From Paralvinella palmiformis (Eukaryota > Annelida > Polychaeta > Terebellida > Alvinellidae): 64,000 nt of DNA. Where the stretch lies: positions 52,501 through 116,500 of the forward strand of contig JAODUP010000942.1 in the NCBI GenBank assembly GCA_025642065.1. The letters run 5' to 3'. The notes beneath the pieces are model-generated. The model searched no databases. It was not told where the DNA came from and was given only the letters and a program-made list of their open reading frames with translations. This document shows positions 1 through 13,009 of this stretch, piece after piece; positions within the stretch are counted from its first letter, which is position 1; every line of letters starts with the position of its first letter. A program made the translations under genes and the position numbers.

Positions 1-171
1 AACATCAAAAAGTGGAGTATTAGGTTAAGATTTTAAATTATTTATTGAATAATAGCGTCTTAATTGATCTGGAATTTCATTTCAAAATGCGGATGCTGAC
101 AAGAGGAATGATAGACAACAACACACCGTCGGGACTTTTCTGGATTCAATCTATATCCAATAAGACATTTT

Positions 172-825
172 TTAAGACTAATACAGCTATATTCACAAAT
201 ATATTAAATGATGTGAAAATGTGCAAACGATTAGCCTGATATCATATAATCCAGTTCAAAATGCTGATTAATCGACTATTAATGGACTTGCGTGACGCCA
301 TTTTGAAGCTTGACAAAGACCGGAAGTTCTTGAATACTGACGTCACCCGAACCAAGCAATTTGACTGGAAGTCTGTACAACCCATTGAAAAGCATTTAAA
401 CAAGTGTTAGCCAAGACTAATTTTAGAACATAATGTAGTAATCTCGCTAAATTTACATCATGACTGACATTCAGGCGTATCAGTTTGAGCCAGAACAAAC
501 ATTACAAGATGAAGATGATTCCGATTATTTCGAAGAAAGCAGAATCACCGAAGAAATCGCGAGGAGTACCGGGAACACTAACTGGTATCTATGTGAACTC
601 CGTGTACTCCTGGCCCAGGTGACGTCACAGCACTTGACTTTTATCCTTCCCGCCTTCCAAATTGGCATCCGGTGCAGCCGTAATGGCGGTCCTCCGGTAA
701 TTTCTGCTATTTCCTTATATCTATGATATCAGGTCAAGTTCGTGATTACTATTGTGAAATTTTGTTTACAATTATAAGAATTTCATATTTAAGTAATATT
801 ATATGAGGATGAACTGTCCCTTTAA
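172..825 (+). mobile_element. Non-autonomous TIR DNA element, copy 1, carrying a P2X7-intracellular-domain-like coding remnant
   Basis: Aligns along its length with two other copies at 61.71-62.79 kb (+) and 62.89-63.55 kb (-). The right end, GAACTGTCCCTTTAA, matches the terminal inverted repeat seen intact in the third copy; the left terminus is eroded. Inside, an open stretch from the ATG at 460 begins MTDIQAYQFEPE and runs through an acidic segment to NTNWYLC. This resembles the start of the cysteine-rich C-terminal cytoplasmic domain of P2X7 receptors and related invertebrate proteins. The following cysteine/histidine part is missing compared with the longer copy at 61.7 kb, so this is an internally deleted relic, not a gene. 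The copy lies downstream of the last visible exon of the minus-strand F-box/WD40 gene, probably in an intron. Confidence 0.65.
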
Positions 826-1167
826 TATTATTTTGGCAGATTACAAGCCTCAGTTTGTCAATCACGTGCACAGAAACTGCTGTAAGTGTCGATTATTTAA
901 ACCAATCGATTATCGATTCACTGTGGAACAGATCTTGTTAATTTCTTTAAACGTTTTAGGAAATCGCTTGGGAGCAAATTACAAATTAATAATGACATAA
1001 AATTCTTAAATCAACGATAAATAACGTAAAGGGAAATAATTAACTTCTTCGTAAAATAGTTTTGAATTAGATAGCGAGTACAATTTTCAGATTCGGCATT
1101 ATTCACATCTGGGAAATATGTGATTTCTCTCCCAGAAAAATAAATTTCATATATAATGTTAACTTGT

Positions 1168-1169
<2 letters not shown>

Positions 1170-1229
<60 letters not shown>

Positions 1230-1231
1230 AT
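1170..1231. repeat. (TA)n microsatellite
   Basis: About 60 bp of almost pure TA dinucleotide. The flanks from about 826 to 1869 show no exon I can support on either strand; this is most likely intron of the minus-strand F-box/WD40 gene. Confidence 0.95.
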
Positions 1232-1869
1232 AGATTGACACCCATATCAGCTGTACTGAACCTACATCAATATATCCGTTATAATGATCGATCGTTTTAT
1301 TCTTCAAGTCTGTGTATCATATCGAATAATTTGCATTATAAAAATAAAATCAATTATCTACAGATGGAGCTAACTTAACCGGCATTCGATCCCATTGTCT
1401 AGTGGCTTGCGGTGAATAACGAAATGTTCTTAAATTAATAAATCAATTGTACAAAAGAGACGGAATTTAGCCAGTTCCCTGCGTGTTCAAATAACCAGAG
1501 GCAATACAAATCGCCTCCCCAGTTCCTAGACTAAGATATGGCCGTCATACTGGATACTGGTCTTTGTAGACGAAGACGCGACTGAATAAGGTATCCGTGA
1601 GAGTCAAAACTAGCTCGACAAATATTTGTTTAATTAAGCTCTGTTGATGTCTGCGAGCATATCCCCGATTAAACCAGCATCTTCAATCGAACAGTTTCTC
1701 TTTGAGTGGGCATCATTTTTCAAATTGTTCGAAAGATGCCCATTCAGACTCTGTCTTCGGAGAACAGCTGTATATAAAAACTACAATGCGAAGTCGTAAG
1801 GTGGTCACCGAAAGATGTCAATTGGTGTAGCTGTAGAGCTGTCCGACCGTTTCGATAATAATTGCGTAC

Positions 1870-4800
1870 CTTGATAGCGCAGTCGTACGAAGCGCTGATA
1901 AGCAAGTGTCGCGTGAAGAACTTAACACACCAGACACCCCGGAAGTGACCCGAAAGCTTCTGGATACAGTTTCCGGTGTCCAGTTCCCAAATTTGAATTG
2001 TCTTGTCCACGCTGCCTGTCGCCATCAGGTTTTCGTAGAATGTTACGCATAAAACTCTGTATAAGGAAAATATTTATCAAACACAATATAATACAGCGTA
2101 ACGAAACATGGTATAACAAAATTAAACAAATTATAGCACAACAGAAAATGGTGTAATATAAGACATACGTAATATATTTTACATCATATTATGGTATAAC
2201 ACAGTATATAATAGAGCCACCTTGGTGCACATGGTAGGCTAAATGGGCTGAACGACCTCTAAAGGTAATCAAGCGAAGTGAAAGATGAAACACCCTTCTG
2301 ATTTTGCCTTCCGGGGTTTGAACCCAGGTGCCATAGAGAAATAGATCTGTGACCGACCGCGCTATCAGTTAGACTATGGAGGCGCTCAAAGACGAAGAAT
2401 GGCCACACACGTCTAAGTAGTTGACTAGTAAGGGATTATGAGGAAGATCTTCACTTGTCTATGTACATACCTGTCTGCGTGACCTTTACAGTGAATAACG
2501 GAGCATTTTCCTTCATTCCAGTTAGCACTTGTGTTCCTGTTATCCAGGTATACCCTTTTCCATGTATGATTGTTGCCTTTAGCCAGTACAGCTAATACGA
2601 ACAGTAAAGAAGAATATATGTTATGAAGCTGTCATTACACAGACCTGAATACCACCTGGCTGGCACGCTCGCGCGCGAGCAAACACACATACATACACAT
2701 ACACACACACACCACAGTAGTAACTCACTATGGACCCAGACGCACGTGTTGTTTACTGCGAGCTGTAGTGTCAGATGCTATTTTTGTACGAGTCTCCGCT
2801 TTTGTATGTAGCCGGCATGTAGCCGCTTCCATGTGGGCGTATTTGTCGCGAACGAAAAGCGAATTAGATGGACCCCACAGGCTGATGAGTAGCCCAGACA
2901 CATGTATAGGTTATATCGTTATTACAACTTCTTTTATTCTATTAGCTTTGTTATGTATTATGTATAATCTATATTGTTGTCCTCTTATGTAGTCTAGCGA
3001 AACGACCTATTAATTAATTCAATGCCGTTTAATGGATTTATACTCCTGGGTATTAAACTGCGGACAGGGTTTTTTTCCATATTGTGAATAATTAGGTTAC
3101 ACTCATATGGGAAAATTATTGAATGTATAGCTATTATAATTCCGACGTGTCATTCACAGTATCGGAGATATGCCTGAAGCCGCTGCTCTTGACCATGGGT
3201 CAAATAGATCAAGTGGATAGGCACTTTAATTTAGAACCCACCGCACTTAACTGCATATACTTAGGGACGCTAAATTAGGCCCGGATGAACGTTCATTTAG
3301 TGATGAACGGAAACTTATGAGGATTAAGTTCGAGTATTTACTCAGGTTTTAGACGATTTTCGTTCTAGTCCAGTAATACTCCATTGTGCAGTATTGTTAT
3401 TTTATTTTTTAGATAAATTACTCCACTCTTTCTATCTGTAGTTAGCGTAAATCGTATCACGTGGTCAATAAATTGTAATGCTTATTAACACGCTGAGGGC
3501 CTATAGAAGGCCAAACGTTTCACTCAGGTTAGAGCAGTCAGACGTCTATCGATATGGTTCATATAAGTAGGATTTGTTTAGTTATTCAAACCCAGAATAA
3601 AACTGAGGTCAGCATATGTGGTGTCGAAATGTTATATCTATAAGTTTCTTTTGAAACACTGTAAATTACTGCTAAATGAAAACTGTGGTATCAAAGTAGT
3701 TATCATGTGTATATAGTAACTCGCCAATGAACCACACGCACGTGTTTTTTACTGCGAGCTGTGGTGTCAATAGGTATGTTTTATGTGTTTCCGCTATTTT
3801 ACGTAGCCTGCATCTAGCCGCTTCCTTGTGGGCGTGACATATTTGTCTGGTACGAAAAGCGTATTAGCTGGTTCCCACAGGTTGATGAGTATCCCATACA
3901 CATGTCTACGATTTTATATTTAGATTGAGGCAGGTATAGATTTATTTATTTATTTGGAGTTATAGGCCTCAAAGGATGTTTAGATGTTGATGTTCTGAGC
4001 CAGTGCAACTATATATGTATCCTATAACACCCACACACCCCCACACACATATGTGGACACAAAAGGACACACATCCATTTTTGTTAACTTACGTATGTTG
4101 CGCTCTATGCACTTCTGATGCCATATGTCATTATTACTACACAAACTGTACCATCTTTTACACACCTGTCACGAAAGAAATTACTCGCCATTAAAACCTG
4201 TCTGTAAGTGGATAAATAAATTCACTTTGACTTAATTATTAATCATTACTAGTTAATTTTGAGTGTAGTATAAAGTAGATTGATGAAATGTTTCCAAACA
4301 TTAGCCTTAGGGTAAACGCTAGATGTTTGACGTTAAGGTTGTATTGTTGTTGTCTTTTATTGGGGGGGGGGGGGCTTCTGTTAATTGTATTTTCAAGAAT
4401 TCGGCATTTGGCGTATCAAATTAGTCACCAAATTATTAAAAGATGCGAATTTGATGCAAAATCTTTTCTAAATGACCTAACCTTTGGAAATTCGATGACC
4501 GAAAACTGTGATCGTAAGGCACACACCACGTTATCGTGGACAGCAAGGAAACTGTATATGTCAGTAGTTTGATGTGAAAAATAAAAATCTAAAATATTTT
4601 ACAACAAAACGCCGATGTAAAGAGTACTCATAACAGGCCATATCAAGTTATAAACCATAAAGTAAAAGACATCGTGAGAGAGAGATTTGAAGACTGGATG
4701 TTCATCGGAAACTAAAGTTCATAAAATGAAACGCCATCTGTTTCTAAAGTTTGCTGAAGAGATTAATGACCGAAAGTGTGGACAATTTCAAATATATTGC

Positions 4801-5568
4801 TATATATTACTTGTAGCCAATAGAAACATTCCAGTATAAATACGTCACACACTTTTTAGTACTTGTCCTTTTAATGTGTTACCTTGCTTGCGGCGATTAA
4901 TTCCCTGGGTGACAAATATGATAATATCTTCAGTGATATCTTCTCAGGTAAATAGGCAATGAAGTCCTTGTACTGCTTTACCTGCAGAGCAAAGAAGCGA
5001 CATCAGAGGTTAATTTACAAGTAGCGAGTGAGTGAGAGAGAGCGAACGAGCGGGTGAATGAGTGCATATGTGGATGAGTGAGTTAATGAGTGATGTGAAT
5101 GAGGTGAATGAGTGAGTGAGTGACCGTCTTTTAAGTGAATGTTCACTATTGATATACTGTTTTATTATGGTTACCCTATGTAAGCAAAATGTGTTTCCTG
5201 ATTACACCAAGCCATCTCCAATCAAAGAGAGAGAGAAACAGATTTCGAAGCCTACTGTATGATAGATCATTAAATTAATTGTTAGACTACTGGTGTTCAA
5301 TAACAGGAATTTGAAGTACGTGGTTGATGCACAAATTTCCGATATGTAGGTAGATAAAAGCTGCTAGCGAAACAGAAGTTTCTAATGTGGTAAACCATGA
5401 TCTTACAGAGAAATGATCCAGAAAATGTTATTCACAACTAGCAAAAAACTCAGCATATCCTCCAAAGAGTGTCAAAGAAAATAGATACTTCGTCAACTTC
5501 TGTTACGGAAGAACACTTTTTTTATTTCTAAACAATACTGAAACCTTAATTAGGAAAATATCCTGATA

Positions 5569-5608
<40 letters not shown>

Positions 5609-7018
5609 TTATTAATAAAACTAGATATTATTCGCTAATCGTGAACCTCTCTGAGGCTATATCACCTTTATTCATGTTGGCACCATAAACTCTCATCTCA
5701 GGTAACTTTCATCATTATATCGATTGATGGGAGGACTACACAACTTGGCCGTGTTTATAAATAGGAAGAACGTGGACATATAAACTAGAAATTGCACTGT
5801 ATTTTCTTCTATTTATTAGACAATCCTATATGTCACAAAGTCTTTGAGTAAATAGATGTTATAAATGCTTTAGCTTTCGTTGGTGTCGTTCTAGTTATCA
5901 TATTTTAAAATACCTTTTTTCACTAAAATTCACATTTTATTAATATTTCCATCCTCCTTCTCAGGCCGAGTTGTGTAATAATAACGACAAACGGACATAC
6001 ATTCCCACAACTAAGTAGTATATATTTGTGTAGTGTTTTGAATCGCCGAAACCAATTATTTTTCATCGCCGAGGAAGAAGTACGGGAATGCGAGGATGGG
6101 AGTGTTTCGGGTAATTAAGGATCTTCCATGTTCAATTCTAATCCAGCGAAATATTCATGCCATTTAAAAGTGACTGGCAGCCGCTGTCGACAAAGCCCAT
6201 GACGCTCTGGTTCTGAACATAGAACTGAATCTTTAAACGAATCCATACATAGGTCTCATACACGATGACTGCACCTTATGAGTACAAATTTAATGTCAGA
6301 GCGATAAAGTGAATTAAACATACACACAGAAGTCCTGATATATAATAATGCTGCCTTTGGTCTAACTTTAGAAGAATTCGTTGAAGGAAATGATTTCTCT
6401 GTCCATCTGAAATAAAACAAAATCGCAATGTTAGCGAACACATTTTATCATATTCTCTCCTATCCAGATTCCGACATCGTCCAATTTTCTGCATCCCAAA
6501 ATGTTGTTCTCAAAGTCCTTAGAGCAATTATATTAATTGATATTTCTAAACCGGAAGAAAAGATTTCCATAAAATTGCTCATCCAACGATTAGATAACAA
6601 CATTAAATAATCTACTAGGGTGCGCACTCGCGCGTGTGCGTATTGTAAAAAAAGGATAATACTTAATGCAAATAATAGATACGTATGTTGCAGGCATCTA
6701 CTTATTAAATTTACCACATATACTAATAATTAAGCCATTCCGTGCTGATTACAGTTTAATACATTTACCGATTTAAATGTTGGCAATTTTCATTGTATTT
6801 TATTTTAATGCTGCAATATTTATCACACTTAACCACAAATGTGTGCCACAAAAGGAGATTCCCGAAACGTTCTCTTGATTGTGTATGGGGCTGTCTACTC
6901 TACTTCTACCTACCATCCCAACTGTCTTTGTACCAGTGAATTAGAGCTTGACCTTCAAGGGGCAATCTTGGACGTCCCATTGATAAATCTCTCTTGAGCT
7001 TATGCTACAAGAAGAAGA

Positions 7019-7073
<55 letters not shown>

Positions 7074-9685
7074 TACTGCAATAGTTATAACGTGAAAAGG
7101 TCGTAGGGCTTATTTAGCGCACTATTTTCTTAATGTACTAATACAAATGGACAGATCACCAAGCATAAAATATTACACACAGATGATTACAGTAACTCAC
7201 CATCCTCACATTGTTAGTATCCTTGTCACTTCGAAGTATCGTTGAAAGTGCAATTGGCAAAACCTCCGAGTTGTGGTTAATATTAAAAGTTGAATGTTCT
7301 CTTTCTCTACGATATGGACTACAGCTCTCTGTACAGCTATAAAGGGCATTAAGTGCGTACAGTTAGTTGATATTGGAAGAAATAAGGAGAACATAAAACT
7401 AGAACAGATATTTCCATTTCGCGTGGATTTAATGTTGTAGTTTGGTGGTCTCGAAGACCCCATACTTATTCAAAGAGTGTTTATTTAGCTATAGATATCT
7501 GTTAAATGTGTATTATGTGAACATAACATACAAACCTAATACGTTGTGGAGTGTTGAGTATAACATGTATGTTCTGCTCTAAACATATATTAATGCTTTG
7601 ATCAAGAGACATCGCGTGTCGGCGTTTAACGAGAACGCGCCGAGTACGGGCCGTTCTGATTGGCTGGCCCTGATTACGTGATCGTTTAAGAACTCTAAAA
7701 ACATTAAGAAATCAGGAAGAGCACTATCTAAACAAGAAACAGCAAAACATCAACTCAACATGATTAATACTCTATAAGCATTATAATGCACGTCGGTGAT
7801 TGAATTGTAAGCTTTAAGCTAGTATCTACGCGTGTGAGCGACATTCACTTCACACACTTCACACCGAAACAGGTGCACAACAGAGAAAGCAGAAAAGAGT
7901 ATTGTGCTGCTGCTTTCAGCCAGGATTGTGTAAGCAAACAAAACAAGCTCTAAAAATAAACGCATTTGCGTTATGATATAATAATACTGCATGGTTCAAA
8001 GGAAAATAGACCAAACCGGAATATAACACAAATGAAGCAAGAACCAGACATCGGACAAGTATTTAATAACGATTACACGCGCCTGCTATCCAGTACCGAT
8101 AGAAATAAGTATTCCTGAATACCATGCGTAATTTCAGTCATATACATCTTGCAAGTTACAAACAAATATATAATCATAATTTCTTTTAGCCTCGAGTCAC
8201 TTCATGAATATTTTACTAAATTACTGTAAAAATATATAAATTAGTAGCAAGATATATACAAATTTTATGATTCATGCTATATTTATACACATGACTACTG
8301 GCTTACGATAATGTCCAGACCGTTACTCATGAATATCCTTATGTACAAGTAGCAGTAGACATGATTTGTTTAGAGATATTACTATAGTATGAGTACTTGT
8401 CCCATCTCTTGTACATACTAGCCCATTAACAATCAGTACACAGACCGTCTATATACAACATACATGGATTATACAAATATATCCTTTCCTTACCCCCATG
8501 TTACCGAACGATGTAGACGAAGCTTCCGTGGCTCTGGACGTTCGCTGTTCGCACCAAAGGTGGCGTTGGTTACCACTGCCTTAGAACCGATTTCCGGCAG
8601 TTTCACATCCTGTACGATATCTTGGAGTTGTTCTTTCCACTGTAAATGAGCACTGGTAATTCGGTAATAGTTGTCCGCTCTGCATCTTGCCAATCTCTCC
8701 TGTGTCCGGGGAACAGAAACAAAATATTATCTCATTAAAATATATCTTGATGACGTGTGTATTGGTCATTGTTATAAAGTACTGTCGTAGTGAAACAATC
8801 ATTCTCAAGAAAATACACAAATCATTATTTTGTCAAAATGCCAATAACATATGTTTCCATAAACTGTTTATTATCATCAACCAATTTGAGCAAACCGCAA
8901 GAGCAGTTTATATTTTACTACATCTATAATTTACACAATACATAAAATCTGGTTAAATTAAGTCTAAATAAATATTCAACGGTATAAGACATAGCTATAT
9001 TTAAGCAGATGGTGATAATGTGTTGACATAGAGTAGGCATACAGTTGTCGAGATTATAATATTTGAACAATTCCTGAGAAAAGATTTAAGAATAAAGCCT
9101 TTTTATTCTTCAGCTTTACTATCGAGGTGCCAATGTAAAGAGGACAGTTTTGTATAGGAAAATATATTTAATAAACTATTTATTGACTTCTGTTAATTAA
9201 TTTACGATTGAAGTGAAATTACGTATATGTAGGTCATTTATACTGTAAAATTAATTACTTCGCCTCATTACCTTTGGAGGTCGCTCGGCCCATTTAGCCT
9301 ACCTTGTGCACAAAAGTGGCCGTAAAACATCAATCATCATCATCATGTGAAATTAATTACATTGTTTACAGGTTAATGGAGGCCACGTTATGATAATCTT
9401 TCGCTGGCGTACATTTCGCGAATGCTATGGGTTATTGTGAAACTTATTGTGAACAGCATTCACCGATCATCAGCTACCAGCAATATACCTAAACGTTATG
9501 ATAAACATTATTCTGAAGCTATAAAACGTCATAACAGTTTCATACAGATAAAGCGCCAATATGTCGGCTGGCATTTTCCTTTCGTTTAAAGGATATGGAT
9601 TAAAAGTAAGAGAACTCTTAATAGTTAATACACATAACAATGTATTGAATATTAAAAATAAAGCTACAGATATGATTCAAATATC

Positions 9686-9725
<40 letters not shown>

Positions 9726-10952
9726 GAGGTATATGTTCGTATCACTGATTACAGAAACAAAAATACATATCTTTGTATTTGGATTCACTGTAATTGTCAT
9801 ATTGACTAGTATACTGGCAAAGAAAACATTACTTTTATTCCACCAGTATAAGTTATATTTATATGTGTGGATGCCTCTAAATACAGACGTCCAAACTGGT
9901 ACACACATACACACACACACACACACACACAAACACGCGCACACACACAGACACACACACACACAAACACACCGAGGGTAATATTGTTGAATAATACAAA
10001 CAAATTCGCCTACTATATCTCGATCTAAGAAGAATTCAGTTCATACGTTCACTTCATCTGTCATATCGGAAGTTGAACTACTAATAAGTATTTGTTCTCT
10101 CCAGACACAAGTACATCCGTCATCGAATCTTGAGAGTATCTTGAACGCTTGTTGTCAGAAGGAAACCCGAAGCCAAGTTTCCGATTACATAGTGTATAAA
10201 GGAGGTATTTAATTCGCGTACACGCTTGACAAACGTCTTACATGAAGATTATTTTGACTACAGCCAGGTGAAAGCGGTTAAATATATGATAAATATGATA
10301 GCACAAAGGTGGTGTCATTGATCTCATACTTATTTAGGCGCAATGAAACGATGGAAGACAAACTATGAAAATAATTGTTCACACATCTATAGACACGCAT
10401 AAAGACAAATATATAGATAGACACGTATACAGGTATACTAAAGGTTGTGCCAAACAAACGACAGCCAGGGGATACCCCCTGAACTACAACAAAGCAAGCA
10501 ACAGATATATCTACAGACACACGAACAGACAGACACATACGCAGATACAAATACAGACACACTTACATAGTTATATAAAATAATTATTGTTAGGATTATA
10601 AATAGGCCATGGCCTGGTGAGAAAATGCCCCTGATGATTTCTCTATATTTGTAAGCCCTTTGCTATTATCTGTGCCACATACTCACTCCCCCCCCCCCCC
10701 ACACACACACACCATGATCATGCATATTCTTATAGTTCAAATCGATGGTGAATTTACAGATTTCGAGTTACATAAACTCACCTTCATCTTCCTACCTGCG
10801 AAAGTACTGATTGGAATAAACCGTTGTTTGGGGAAGTCCTTCTTGGCGGAGTACATAAAATCTCTGTGTAGAGCCGGCTGTATTACCGTCCAGAGAAACT
10901 TGATCTGGGTCAGGTCACTGACGGACAATAAAACATCCAATACGGCGCATCT
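1870..10952 (-). CDS. F-box/WD40-repeat protein (partial gene, four exons seen)
   Basis: Exons in coding order are 10796-10952, 8505-8699, 2471-2591 and 1870-2056, each bounded by AG and GT. The first encodes a segment including SDLTQIKFLWTVIQPALHRD, resembling the helical region that precedes the F-box in FBXO16/FBXW-type proteins. The second starts ERLARCRADNYYRITSAHLQ and fits the second half of an F-box, which binds SKP1, followed by a basic linker. The third has WKRVYLDNRNTSANW, the junction typical before the propeller, then begins a WD repeat (GHAD). The fourth gives two WD blades with MATGSVDKTIQIW and GNCIQKLSGHFRGVW. Exons three and four join in phase 2. The phases between exons one/two and two/three do not match, so at least one exon is missing in each gap; the first half of the F-box should lie between 8.7 and 10.8 kb. 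Remaining WD blades lie beyond the left edge. By family such proteins are substrate receptors of SCF ubiquitin ligases; the substrate is unknown. I cannot assign a named orthologue. Confidence 0.75.
2216..2396 (-). mobile_element. tRNA-derived SINE, family A
   Basis: On the minus strand the unit begins with a tRNA-like head (A-box-like region then a B-box GGTTCAAACC equivalent) and ends with the family tail ATGTGCACCAAGGTGG. Other copies are at about 9.26, 15.93, 17.58, 32.15, 37.32, 46.02 and 50.79 kb. The most conserved part of the family, read forward, is CCCATTTAGCCTAC, followed by TGTGCACAAAAGTGGCCGTA and then ATCATCATCA. It lies in the intron between the two last visible exons of the F-box/WD40 gene. 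Confidence 0.75.
2716..2920. repeat. Dispersed direct repeat, unit 1 (~200 bp)
   Basis: This segment is repeated in the same orientation at about 3715-3915. Shared blocks include ACTGCGAGCTGT, ACGAAAAGCG and CCCACAGG.TGATGAGTA. The two copies differ by scattered substitutions and small indels, so the duplication is old. No coding sense is apparent. Confidence 0.7.
3715..3915. repeat. Dispersed direct repeat, unit 2 (~200 bp)
   Basis: Second copy of the segment at 2716-2920, about 1 kb downstream and in the same orientation. Shared landmarks are ACGCACGTGTT, CTGCGAGCTGTGGTGTCA-like sequence and TAGCCGCTTCC. It could be a duplicated intron segment or two insertions of one unnamed element. Confidence 0.7.
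3916..6323. other. Intronic or non-coding stretch with simple repeats
   Basis: Contains a poly-G run at about 4363-4374, a degenerate GAGTGAGTGAAT tract at about 5025-5125 and a TA microsatellite at about 5571-5606. I see no exon with good splice sites and recognisable coding sense on either strand. Confidence 0.6.
6324..6406 (-). CDS. Weak candidate exon resembling a pre-F-box helical segment
   Basis: It lies between an acceptor (TTTTATTTCAG) and a donor (GTATGT) on the minus strand, 83 bp, and would encode GQRNHFLQRILLKLDQRQHY plus a short tail. The QR..FL..IL pattern resembles the segment N-terminal to the F-box in FBXO16-like proteins. However, it sits downstream of the F-box exon of the surrounding gene, and its phase (needs two bases to complete the first codon) does not match the phase-0 end of that exon. 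It may be coincidence, a transposed exon, or part of a second related gene. Confidence 0.2.
7020..7071. repeat. (TA)n microsatellite
   Basis: About 50 bp of uninterrupted TA repeat in the presumed intron between the 8.5 kb and 2.5 kb exons of the minus-strand F-box/WD40 gene. From 6407 to 8504 I see no supported exon, although one linking exon (phase 0 in, phase 1 out) should lie somewhere between 2.6 and 8.5 kb. Confidence 0.95.
9257..9345 (+). mobile_element. SINE family A, 3' fragment
   Basis: Only the tail part of the family is present: CCTCATTACCTTTGGAGGTC, then CTCGGCCCATTTAGCCTACC, TGTGCACAAAAGTGGCCGTA and a terminal (ATC)n run. The tRNA-like head is absent, so this is a 5'-truncated copy. 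It lies where the missing first half of the F-box should be encoded. Confidence 0.75.
9684..9726. repeat. (ATA)n microsatellite
   Basis: Trinucleotide AAT/ATA run of about 43 bp. A (CA)n tract follows at about 9900-9969. Apparent reading frames across both are low-complexity artefacts. Confidence 0.9.
10440..10505 (+). mobile_element. SINE family C, fragment
   Basis: The segment GTTGTGCCAAACAAACGACA then GCCAGGGGATACC matches the conserved end of two other units (about 51.68-51.72 kb forward and 20.69-20.75 kb reverse). Only this end is present here. Confidence 0.5.
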
Positions 10953-12069
10953 CTGTAATAAACCAAAACCAAATAAACGCGAACAAACATCAAAAACCAT
11001 TTTTTAAACTTTTAATAATAATAATCCTTCACCCTAACAAAACTGAGTGTTGCTGTTACTAAGCTTGCCAAAACATTCTATATCCCCGAAACCTATGACG
11101 GTTTATATGGTTGTCAGGGGGAAGAGTTGATGACTCAGTGAGTTAATGAGTCAGTGAATAGAGCTTAGCGATTGATCAACATAACAGAGCTAACTTCTGG
11201 ATCCAGACAGTAGGGGTTCAATTCAGATTTAGGCCAATTCGAAGATTAATGTTTCGGTTATGACCTGTAGCTAACGAGCGAGCGAAGGACTTGGCCTTAT
11301 TCGTTTACCGTATATCGTAAATTTTTAATGTATACTTTATTTTCTATGTCCGGTTGCGCGGGAAAGCTAACCGTTGTGTAACAAACACGAATTTACAATA
11401 AAGGTAGAGTCGATTTCGAACATAGTCAGCTATAATTGGCTGTGTAATTGCTCCGGTCATATCTTCGAGGATGTTAGATCATATTAAATTAAGCAGAGAT
11501 TCAAACGGAACCTCTGTTTCGTGTAAGTTGAGAGTGAAGAGCGATAATTGGGTTAAAAAGGTATGTCGAGGTGATTCAGGCCAATTTTTGAGGATACGGT
11601 CTGACTCAATAAGATGGTCGACACGGGGCAGTGACAAATCGGGATCAACGTCTCGATTTAGCCAGCTACTGCTCATTTACGTTCTGGATCTGATCTTTAT
11701 ATACGAAAGTGTTGCACCTACGAATGAGATTGATATTCCATAATGGCGAAGTGGTTACAGTAAACGGCCCCAAAAATTCCGGTCAGGGTTCGAATCCAAT
11801 CAAGCTAACTTTGTTTCTGGGATATTTCCTTAGAATGTCGCCCTTCAGCCACATGTCTCAGGTGTTATTTAACCACTCACATTTACGAATGTGATAGCAA
11901 TCCGCCATTAAGTAACAGCTCCATAAACTCAATACACTCAGCGACTCGATAAACACCAATTACAATGTACTTGAATTCAAACCTCTCTATATGAAGGATT
12001 TTGCAGCTATGAAGACAAAACAGTACTTAAATCGGGCACAACTTGTGTAGAAAATACAAAATACAGTTA

Positions 12070-12111
<42 letters not shown>

Positions 12112-12292
12112 CATGAGATTTGAGGGCGACTTCCTAGAGAATTCACTCACAAAAACAAGTAACAGCTGGATTCGAACCCCCAACCTGGATCTTTGTACCT
12201 CATTATTCTAACCACTGCGGCACCTGAATGCTCATATCAGAGCGACCTTTATAGTCTGCTAACAATATATTGCTTCACCACGTGGAGGAAAA

Positions 12293-12327
<35 letters not shown>

Positions 12328-13009
12328 CACACCAACATGATTTCATATTCCTTCCTGACATCGAAAATATCAAGCTTGACCTATCCTCACTTTTAACCTA
12401 AACTCGGTTTGGCATGATTTATTATCAGTTATTAGAGTATATTAACCGCATAGTGCTGTCCTGACTTACCTGGCTTTACTCTCATGTCAAATTAACATAT
12501 ATATGATTTAATTACTTTCTATTTACCAGAAGAGAAGGATGGCGTACAGCTTCAGATTGTCAGTAATCACGGTTTATACGTATTAATATTATTGTGCATT
12601 TTATAAAGAGCATATGCTACTTATAGTGCCTGCCCAGCTGTGATTGTAATCAACCTTTAAGGTTAATCCTCAAAACAAACGTCCAATCTCTATTGTATTT
12701 TCAATATGTCGCCGATTGTCTAGAACAAAACATGGTCGAAATTAGATAACAGACAGTATTCGACAGGTATACGTCAGTATCAAGTCTGCCATGTATCGTA
12801 TTTCCCTTTTCATTAATCATACCTCCTTTCCTAGTTATCTCTCAAATATATCTATTTTGAGAGATGGCATGAGAGAACGGACCGTCATACATTCATCAGA
12901 GAGAAGGGGGGAGAGAGAGAGGGGGGAGAGAGGGGGGGAGAGTGAGAGGGGGAGAGAGGGAGAGAGGGAGAGAGAGGAGGTCGTGAGAGAGAGAAAGTGG
13001 TTTATTTAG

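Noticed and set aside
11479..11676. Minus-strand open stretch including ILKNWPESPRHTFLTQL, considered as a 5' exon of the F-box/WD40 gene
   Set aside because: The pattern W...R..FL suits the expected segment, but no good donor was found in the right phase and the plus strand is equally open.
11741..11830. A functional tRNA gene
   Set aside because: A-box- and B-box-like sequences are present, but the cloverleaf cannot be closed and related heads occur in repeats at 13.0 and 18.2 kb, so it is a SINE-like head. The same reasoning excludes true tRNA genes at 17.6, 32.2, 50.8, 52.8 and 59.1 kb.
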